DNA from: UBA946 sp031550725
GTDB taxonomy: Bacteria; Bacillota; Clostridia; Oscillospirales; Ruminococcaceae
NCBI GenBank assembly: GCA_031550725.1
Contig: JAVBOH010000010.1
Location: 1 to 36,708 of the forward strand
Reading direction: 5' to 3'
DNA: 36,708 nucleotides
Positions 32,367 through 36,708 of the stretch are shown one piece after another (within the stretch, counting starts at the first letter, position 1; each line of letters opens with the position of its first letter). The notes beneath the pieces are model-generated. The model ran no database searches. It saw nothing but the letters and a program-made list of their open reading frames with translations, and was not told where the DNA came from. Made by a program: the position numbers and the translations under genes.

Positions 32367-33269
32367 TTATCCTGCAAACATCTGTGACCAGTAATGACCA
32401 TATCCGCTTGATGTTTTAACATATCCAACACCAAGTGTTGTGAAATTCTTAGACATGATATTTGCACGGTGGCCTGACGAATTCATCCATGCTGTAACAA
32501 CAGCCTGCGGAGTTTTTTGTCCTGCGGCAATGTTTTCACCTAAGTATTTGTAGCTTGTGTAACCAGCATCCTTAACAGCTGTAAAACAGCTTGAGCCATC
32601 TGGTCTTGTATGTGAAAAGCTTGTTACAATTTCAGCCGCACGAACATCAGCTGCTTTACATAGCTTGACATCAAGTGTTAATGCTGATAAACCTTCTTTT
32701 GCTCTCTCCGCATTAACCAAATTTAATACTTCATTTGCATAATTTGCAAAATCGTCATCTTCTATGACAGCAGGTGTTTCAGGAACTATACTTTCATCAG
32801 TTTTATCTGTGTTTTCACCGCTTGGTGTTGTATTGTCTGTGGTATTCTGATTTTTGCCTGTATCCTTGCAATCAGAACCTGTGCAATCCTTTGAATTATC
32901 TTTATTTTCCGAAGAATTACAGCTGTTATCATTATTACAATTATTATTGTCATTACAATTGTTACTTCCGAAACAACTGCTGTTGTTATTATTCTGTGAT
33001 GTATAATCTTTCAGCATTTTATTCAGTTCATTCTGAAGTGTTTCAATTACACTGGATGGCATACCAGATGCACCATTATAATAATCCAAGATATTAATAC
33101 CGCATGATGTATTATTGTTGCCGCATGATGTCTTTGAAGTATTACAATAATCAAAAACAATCTGCTGTAATGAACAATTTGCTGCACTTACAGGCATTAA
33201 ACATACAGATGATGAGATAGCTGCAGCGATTGATATACCTAGAACCTTGACAAATGATTTTTTTTGCAT
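32367..33269 (-). CDS. Secreted CAP-domain (SCP/PR1-like) protein with Asn/Cys-rich linker
   Basis: A 300-residue exported protein. A signal peptide (residues 1-29, cleavage after AAISSSVCLMPVSA) is followed by a Cys-containing segment (NCSLQQIVFDYC...), an Asn/Ser/Cys-rich low-complexity stretch (about 95-125), a Thr/Pro/Asp-rich linker, and a CAP domain (about 178-300). The CAP signatures are present: FSHTRPDG (His), GENIAAGQ (Glu), NSSGHRANIM (His). The biochemical role of bacterial YkwD-like CAP proteins is mostly unknown. It is transcribed from its own promoter behind a long structured leader (33270-33528). Confidence 0.87.
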   Translation of the reverse strand: MQKKSFVKVLGISIAAAISSSVCLMPVSAANCSLQQIVFDYCNTSKTSCGNNNTSCGINILDYYNGASGMPSSVIETLQNELNKMLKDYTSQNNNNSSCFGSNNCNDNNNCNNDNSCNSSENKDNSKDCTGSDCKDTGKNQNTTDNTTPSGENTDKTDESIVPETPAVIEDDDFANYANEVLNLVNAERAKEGLSALTLDVKLCKAADVRAAEIVTSFSHTRPDGSSCFTAVKDAGYTSYKYLGENIAAGQKTPQAVVTAWMNSSGHRANIMSKNFTTLGVGYVKTSSGYGHYWSQMFAG

Positions 33270-33528
33270 ATTAATAATTTAACCTCCATAATTGCAGAAA
33301 AAAGTTTGAGAATATGCAGTTAACAATTCCATAGAATTCAGCATTTGTGAACTGCAGTAAGTTTTAAAGCTTAACTTCCAAAACCTGATAGTTCTTCCAA
33401 ACTTTTTGCTTCGTTTACGTTTTAAGGAATAAAATACGGCATAATGATGTATGTAATTTAGGTACTTTTTTAAATACCAAAATCACCGCCATATTTTAAT
33501 TCTTTTAATTGGAATTGTTGTCGACAAC
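33270..33528 (-). ncRNA. Long structured 5' leader of the CAP gene (riboswitch-like)
   Basis: The predicted transcript starts near 33528 and runs about 260 bases before the ATG. Near its 5' end it folds into a 76-base hairpin: GAATAAAATACGGC (33427-33440) with GCCATATTTTAATTC (33488-33502, one bulge, one wobble), continued by ATGAT/ATCAC and by TTTAGGTA/TACCAAA with one bulge. A second hairpin (GCAGTT 33316-33321 with AACTGC 33350-33355, inner AATTC/GAATT) lies nearer the gene. It matches no riboswitch class I recognise. Regulation is inferred. Confidence 0.45.
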
Positions 33529-33529
33529 A
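33516..33529 (-). promoter_or_regulatory. Perfect palindrome at the CAP gene start site (candidate operator)
   Basis: TGTTGTCGACAACA is a 14-base perfect palindrome directly over the expected start point, five bases beyond the -10. A repressor bound here would block transcription. The factor is unknown. Confidence 0.5.
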
Positions 33530-33534
33530 TATAT

Positions 33535-33563
33535 ATTTTAGCATTTATATCGAAAATTGTCAA
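33535..33563 (-). promoter_or_regulatory. Promoter of the first CAP gene
   Basis: On the minus strand TTGACA (33558-33563), 17 bases, TAAAAT (33535-33540): near consensus. Confidence 0.75.
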
Positions 33564-33625
33564 GGAAACAGTCGGTTTTTATGCAATGTAAATAATGTTA
33601 AAATCAAAGGAAATAGCTGAAATAA

Positions 33626-33660
33626 AAAAATCCATAATGTATAAAACATCATGGATTTTT
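33626..33660 (-). terminator. Terminator of the second CAP gene
   Basis: AAAAATCCAT (33626-33635) pairs with ATGGATTTTT (33651-33660), with an inner ATGT/ACAT pair. The T-run follows on the minus strand; the A/T runs make it potentially two-way. It lies 18 bases after the stop codon at 33679. Confidence 0.85.
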
Positions 33661-33678
33661 ATGTTAATATTGAATTAA

Positions 33679-34680
33679 TTAATTTGAGAACACCTGTACC
33701 CAGTAGTATTGATTACCGGAATAATAAACACCTACACCAATTTTAGTATATTTTGAACCCAAAATGTTTGCACAGTGTCCAGATGAATTCATCCAGCTTT
33801 CCATAACAAATACAGATGTTTTCTGACCTGCTGCTATGTTTTCGCCTCTTGTGCAATATTCGTAATTAGTATATCCTAATTCAGTATACGCAGAGAAGCA
33901 ATCTTTGCCATTTGGTCTTGTATGGGAGAATAAAGTTGCGATTTCTTCTGCTCTGAGGTTAGCAACTTGACATAGCTCATTATCGAAAGTCAAAGCACTT
34001 AAACCCTTTGTTGCACGTTCCTTGTTAACAATATCAGCAACATCCTTTGCCATTTCGGCTGTGGTCATTTGCTTGTAATCTTCGCTATCATCTGTCTTTG
34101 CTGTTTCGTCTGTTACAACATTTACAGTTATGGTTTTCTTTATTGTTTTGTCAGATTTTAGATAAACAGTAACCTTTGAAACACCCGCACTCTTAGGAGA
34201 TACTGTAATGTAAAAAGTTCCGTCAACTTCTTTAACGCCGACTAATGCAGATGATGCATTCTGTGTTATAATGCCTATTGCTTTGTCTAAACCCTTAACT
34301 GTACACTTTATAACAGCATTACCGCCATTTTCTTTTAACGTTAAAGTGTTTTTTTCAAGTGCTATCGCTCCGGCAATTGTTGTAACCTTGCACTTTAATG
34401 TAGTTTTACCCACTTTAGCATAAATATAACAAGCTCCCTTTGACTGCGCAGTAACCTTACCCTTGCTTGAAACAGTTGCAACCTTAGCATCTGATGTTGA
34501 CCATTTTACTGTTTCTGTTGTACCACTGACTTTTAATGTATAAGTACCTGTGCTTGTCAGCTTAATTGATGTTTTGTTAAGTGCCGGTCCTGCTGCAAAA
34601 GCTGTAAGCGAAAGCATTGTAACAGCACAAATAAGTGTCAACACAATACCTAAAACTCTGATAAACAAATTTCTTCTCAT
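33679..34680 (-). CDS. Secreted Big2/CAP-domain protein
   Basis: A 333-residue exported protein. The signal peptide (about 1-30, TMLSLTAFAAGP) precedes two Ig-like domains of the bacterial Big2 type (about 31-105, with VKWSTSDAKVATVSSKGKVTA, and about 106-190) and a CAP domain (about 205-333). CAP signatures: FSHTRPNG, GENIAAGQ and NSSGHCANIL; the last has Cys where Arg is usual. A second extra Cys lies in YEYCTRGENIA, so the two could form a disulfide absent in the neighbouring paralogue. Own promoter (34716-34744) and terminator. It may bind the cell wall by its Big domains. Confidence 0.88.
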   Translation of the reverse strand: MRRNLFIRVLGIVLTLICAVTMLSLTAFAAGPALNKTSIKLTSTGTYTLKVSGTTETVKWSTSDAKVATVSSKGKVTAQSKGACYIYAKVGKTTLKCKVTTIAGAIALEKNTLTLKENGGNAVIKCTVKGLDKAIGIITQNASSALVGVKEVDGTFYITVSPKSAGVSKVTVYLKSDKTIKKTITVNVVTDETAKTDDSEDYKQMTTAEMAKDVADIVNKERATKGLSALTFDNELCQVANLRAEEIATLFSHTRPNGKDCFSAYTELGYTNYEYCTRGENIAAGQKTSVFVMESWMNSSGHCANILGSKYTKIGVGVYYSGNQYYWVQVFSN

Positions 34681-34715
34681 AAAATTACCATCCCCATATG
34701 TAATTATTTATAATG

Positions 34716-34744
34716 ATTATACCATAATCACTCCCAAAATACAA
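34716..34744 (-). promoter_or_regulatory. Promoter of the Big2/CAP gene
   Basis: On the minus strand TTGTAT (34739-34744), 17 bases, TATAAT (34716-34721), 35 bases before the ATG. GGGGATGG precedes the start codon. Confidence 0.65.
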
Positions 34745-34805
34745 GTTCATTTAAGCACTCCAAATAAAAATATCCACTCCATTTTTATTGATTATGTACA
34801 TCGCA

Positions 34806-34835
34806 TTGACGTATATATCTTATATGTGATATAAT
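34806..34835 (+). promoter_or_regulatory. Promoter of the ArsC/Spx-like gene
   Basis: TTGACG (34806-34811), 18 bases, TATAAT (34830-34835), 42 bases before the ATG at 34877. Confidence 0.7.
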
Positions 34836-34876
34836 TAATATGAATAATACATATAAAGTGAAAGGTATGATAGACA

Positions 34877-35209
34877 ATGAATATACAGATATTTGGAAAA
34901 TCAAAATGTTTTGATACAAAAAAGGCGGAGAGGTATTTTAAGGAAAGAGGTATAAAATTTCAGTCGGTTGATATTTTATCAAAAGGGCTTAGCAAGGGTG
35001 AACTTGAGTCAGTTTCAAAGGCTGTCGGCGGAATTGATGTGATTATTGATGATAAATCTAAGGATTATTCCATTATAAAGTATCTTCTTGATGATGCAAA
35101 ACCAGACAAGCTTAATGAAAACCCAAAGCTTTATAAAACACCGATTGTCCGCAATGGAAAGCAGGCGACTATCGGGTATCATCCTGAAATCTGGGAAACA
35201 TGGGGATAA
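34877..35209 (+). CDS. ArsC/Spx-family thioredoxin-fold protein
   Basis: A 110-residue protein of the ArsC family with a single Cys (Cys11) in FGKSKCFDTKKAERYFKERG, the place of the ArsC/Spx redox cysteine. The TPIVRNGKQATIGYHPEIW ending is typical of ArsC-like proteins. True arsenate reductases need additional residues and usually ars neighbours, which are absent, so it is more likely a redox or regulatory relative (YffB/Spx-like). The AAAGGT site precedes the ATG, and a terminator follows within ten bases. Confidence 0.8.
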   Translation: MNIQIFGKSKCFDTKKAERYFKERGIKFQSVDILSKGLSKGELESVSKAVGGIDVIIDDKSKDYSIIKYLLDDAKPDKLNENPKLYKTPIVRNGKQATIGYHPEIWETWG

Positions 35210-35216
35210 CTATATA

Positions 35217-35267
35217 ATAATTTATGCCCGTATTAGATAATGAAATACAGGCATAAATTATTTTTTT
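35217..35267 (+). terminator. Two-way terminator between ArsC-like and amidohydrolase genes
   Basis: ATAATTTATGCC (35217-35228) pairs with GGCATAAATTAT (35250-35261), and GTATT/AATAC extend the stem inward. Seven T follow on the plus strand; the A-rich other side can serve the minus-strand amidohydrolase. Confidence 0.85.
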
Positions 35268-36057
35268 ATAGTCCGACAACCCGCTCGACATTTTTATATA
35301 GTATAAGCTCTTTTTCATCATCTGTGAGTGGTATTTTATTAAAAAGTTCCATCTCATCAACTGGATTCCACATTGGATAATCTGTGCCGAAGAAAACCTT
35401 ATCTATGCCAAAGGCATCAATGGCTTTTCGTGCTTCATCTGGCGTCATTGAATACAGTGAGCTTGATGTGTCAACATAAAAATTTTTGTAACCAGTTAGA
35501 ACATTCATAGCATCATCCCATTCGGACCAACCGCCGAAATGTGCGCCGATTGCGATCAAATCAGGATATTTGTCAAGTACCTTTGCCATTTTTGAAGGTT
35601 TTGACCATTCATAACGGAAATCGCCTGTGTGAATTAAAATAGGCAGCTTATGTTCAACCGCATATTCATAAATAGGTATTGCTTTTTCATCATCAATACA
35701 GAAACGCTGAAAATCCGGATGAATTTTAATACCCTTAAGTCCAAGTGCCATGGCTCTGTCCAGTTCACCACTGACATCTTCGAAATCAGGGTGAATTGTT
35801 GCAAAGCCAATTAACTTGTCTGGGTGTTCAGCTACACAGTCTGCAATAAATGTATTTATACTCACTACCTGAGCAGGAACGGTTGCAACAGATTGTACTA
35901 TATATTTATCCATACCTGCTTTTTCGCCAATTTCAAGCAGAGAGGAAAGTTTACCGTCGAAACGCATTTTCAGCATATCATAAAAACCGCCGATACCATC
36001 TACTGCTTTTTGTGCAATCTTGTCAGGAAAAATATGTGCGTGTGCATCAATAATCAT
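35266..36057 (-). CDS. Amidohydrolase-2 family metal-dependent hydrolase
   Basis: A 263-residue TIM-barrel protein of the amidohydro_2 group. Metal-site candidates: the HxH pair in DAHAHIF (His6, His8), IKIHPDFQ, LIHTGDFRYEW, GAHFGGW, and the final Asp in FFGTDYPMWNP. This set matches the 2-amino-3-carboxymuconate semialdehyde decarboxylase/gamma-resorcylate group as well as uncharacterised hydrolases, so either hydrolysis or decarboxylation is possible. AAAGGAT precedes the ATG. Monocistronic on the minus strand between two terminator or leader regions. Substrate unknown. Confidence 0.87.
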   Translation of the reverse strand: MIIDAHAHIFPDKIAQKAVDGIGGFYDMLKMRFDGKLSSLLEIGEKAGMDKYIVQSVATVPAQVVSINTFIADCVAEHPDKLIGFATIHPDFEDVSGELDRAMALGLKGIKIHPDFQRFCIDDEKAIPIYEYAVEHKLPILIHTGDFRYEWSKPSKMAKVLDKYPDLIAIGAHFGGWSEWDDAMNVLTGYKNFYVDTSSSLYSMTPDEARKAIDAFGIDKVFFGTDYPMWNPVDEMELFNKIPLTDDEKELILYKNVERVVGL

Positions 36058-36374
36058 TTTGTTTATATCCTTTCGATGATGTATTTACAATTATAGCTAT
36101 ATTTTAACCCATTAATATGTATATACTTATGAATGATTATTAATTTTTTAACAATGTTGCATGTAGTGCTTTTATCATAGTATGCGTTATGCATTTTATT
36201 TTAGTTGGTTATTAAGGATTATAGTTATACTATTATAATGGGGATTTATTATAGTAGAATAACAATACTTTATTATTGTTATTGCTTTTATTGTGCATTT
36301 TTTATATACAAGCTTTTTGCAACAATGGGATTATATACAATAATTACAAATCAGAAAAAAGTCGAAAAAAGGTA

Positions 36375-36403
36375 TTGACAAATGACACGAAAAGTAATAT
36401 AAT
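36375..36403 (+). promoter_or_regulatory. rRNA operon promoter P1
   Basis: TTGACA (36375-36380), 17 bases, TATAAT (36398-36403). The stretch 36058-36370 before it is very AT-rich with no ORF or hairpin that I can support, and could include upstream activating A/T tracts. Confidence 0.75.
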
Positions 36404-36510
36404 AATAAAGCTGTCTTACGAGGGAATACACTCTGGCGAGTGAAAACAATTGATCAATTCAGCAATGTATAATATAGAGTAAAAAACTTGAAAATATTTT
36501 TCAAAAGGTA

Positions 36511-36539
36511 TTGACAAGTTCAAAGAAATATGATATACT
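36511..36539 (+). promoter_or_regulatory. rRNA operon promoter P2
   Basis: TTGACA (36511-36516), 17 bases, TATACT (36534-36539). Its surroundings repeat in P3 86 bases further on. Confidence 0.75.
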
Positions 36540-36596
36540 AAATAAGTTGTCCCAAACAAGCCGAGAGAAGCATGAAAAACAAATTTCAAAAAAGGC

Positions 36597-36625
36597 TTGA
36601 CAAACTCAAAGAGATGTGATATAAT
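36597..36625 (+). promoter_or_regulatory. rRNA operon promoter P3
   Basis: TTGACA (36597-36602), 17 bases, TATAAT (36620-36625). Same CAAAGA-(G/A)-AT-TGATATA(A/C)T context as P2. Confidence 0.8.
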
Positions 36626-36631
36626 AGATAA

Positions 36632-36708
36632 GCACTCTTGAGAAAAGGGTACAAAAAAATTCCGAGCGAAGCGAGGAATTAAAAGAAAAAGAACCTTGAA
36701 AATTGAAC
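36632..36708 (+). other. rRNA operon leader, 16S gene expected just beyond the window
   Basis: After P3 the leader has an AATTCC...GGAATT hairpin (36659-36681) around GAGCGAAGCGA and then AAGAACCTTGAAAATTGAAC. The CCTTGAAAA-TGAAC tract is the stretch usually seen upstream of 16S and 23S genes in Clostridia (processing and antitermination region). The 16S gene itself is not in the window, so this call rests on context. Confidence 0.65.

Noticed and set aside
32774..33097. 107-codon Tyr/Cys-rich ORF opposite the CAP gene
   Set aside because: It is the complement of the Asn/Cys-rich repeat codons, without any start signal.
33369..33379. GGAAGTTAAGC on the minus strand, a piece of the 5S rRNA core
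   Set aside because: Only 11 bases match; the rest of the leader does not fold as 5S rRNA.
36058..36374. Possible small RNA in the AT-rich region before the rRNA promoters
   Set aside because: No promoter-terminator pair or stable hairpin seen; it is better explained as upstream AT-rich promoter DNA.
1..36708. CRISPR array or defence island
   Set aside because: No regular spacer repeats and no cas, restriction or toxin-antitoxin genes recognised in the window; the NUDIX/VOC/phosphatase genes are not a known defence set.

Overview
The window looks like chromosomal DNA of a low-GC, AT-rich Clostridia member, most like a gut or rumen Ruminococcaceae/Oscillospiraceae species. This is judged from gene content (CAP/Big2 exported proteins, CE2-type esterase, GH2 enzyme, argCJBDF order), strong TTGACA/TATAAT promoters and the style of the rRNA leader. 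No species is claimed.

Region 1 (about 1-8.6 kb) is accessory DNA. It starts with unrecognised small ORFs and an IS110-family insertion sequence (transposase on the minus strand, 306-1487). The noncoding DNA upstream of the transposase folds into a nested hairpin, a candidate bridge RNA. Four minus-strand genes follow: an XRE/TPR regulator, a NUDIX hydrolase, a VOC protein and a histidine phosphatase. Next is a compact integrative mobilizable element on the plus strand: two small DNA-binding proteins, an oriT-like region with a 9-bp-arm palindrome, a MobC-like protein, a MOBP-type relaxase and a tyrosine integrase. Two minus-strand tRNA genes (Met-CAT, Glu-TTC) with a clear promoter and terminator border the element.

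Region 2 (9-16 kb) is core genome on the plus strand: phosphatase, DUF975-like membrane protein and RluA pseudouridine synthase (a likely operon); a membrane-anchored LysM/G5/M23 cell-wall peptidase preceded by sequences matching the WalR box; an MFS transporter; an intergenic stretch with two strong promoters and a strong terminator but no ORF (candidate small RNA); and a small Ala-rich, then acidic, membrane protein.

Region 3 (16-22.5 kb) is a carbohydrate locus: polysaccharide-deacetylase lipoprotein, CE2-like SGNH esterase lipoprotein and AraC regulator (tightly spaced, minus strand), divergent from a 1130-residue GH2 enzyme. A MaoC-like protein, an M48 peptidase with three zinc ribbons, an acetate-transporter homologue and a DUF975 protein follow.

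Region 4 (25.6-32.1 kb, minus strand) is the arginine cluster argC-argJ-argB-argD-(membrane TPR-like protein)-argF. A 92-bp REP/MITE-like repeat lies between argJ and argB and an ARG-box-like site lies upstream of argC.

Region 5 (32.3-36.7 kb) holds two exported CAP-domain paralogues, the first behind a roughly 260-nt structured leader, then an ArsC/Spx-like protein and an amidohydrolase. It ends with three tandem promoters and leader DNA typical of the start of an rRNA operon. The 16S gene itself lies beyond the window.

The best candidates for undescribed biology are the structured leader at 33270-33528, the putative small RNA at 15501-15629, the IS110 bridge-RNA candidate and the membrane/TPR protein inside the arg operon.
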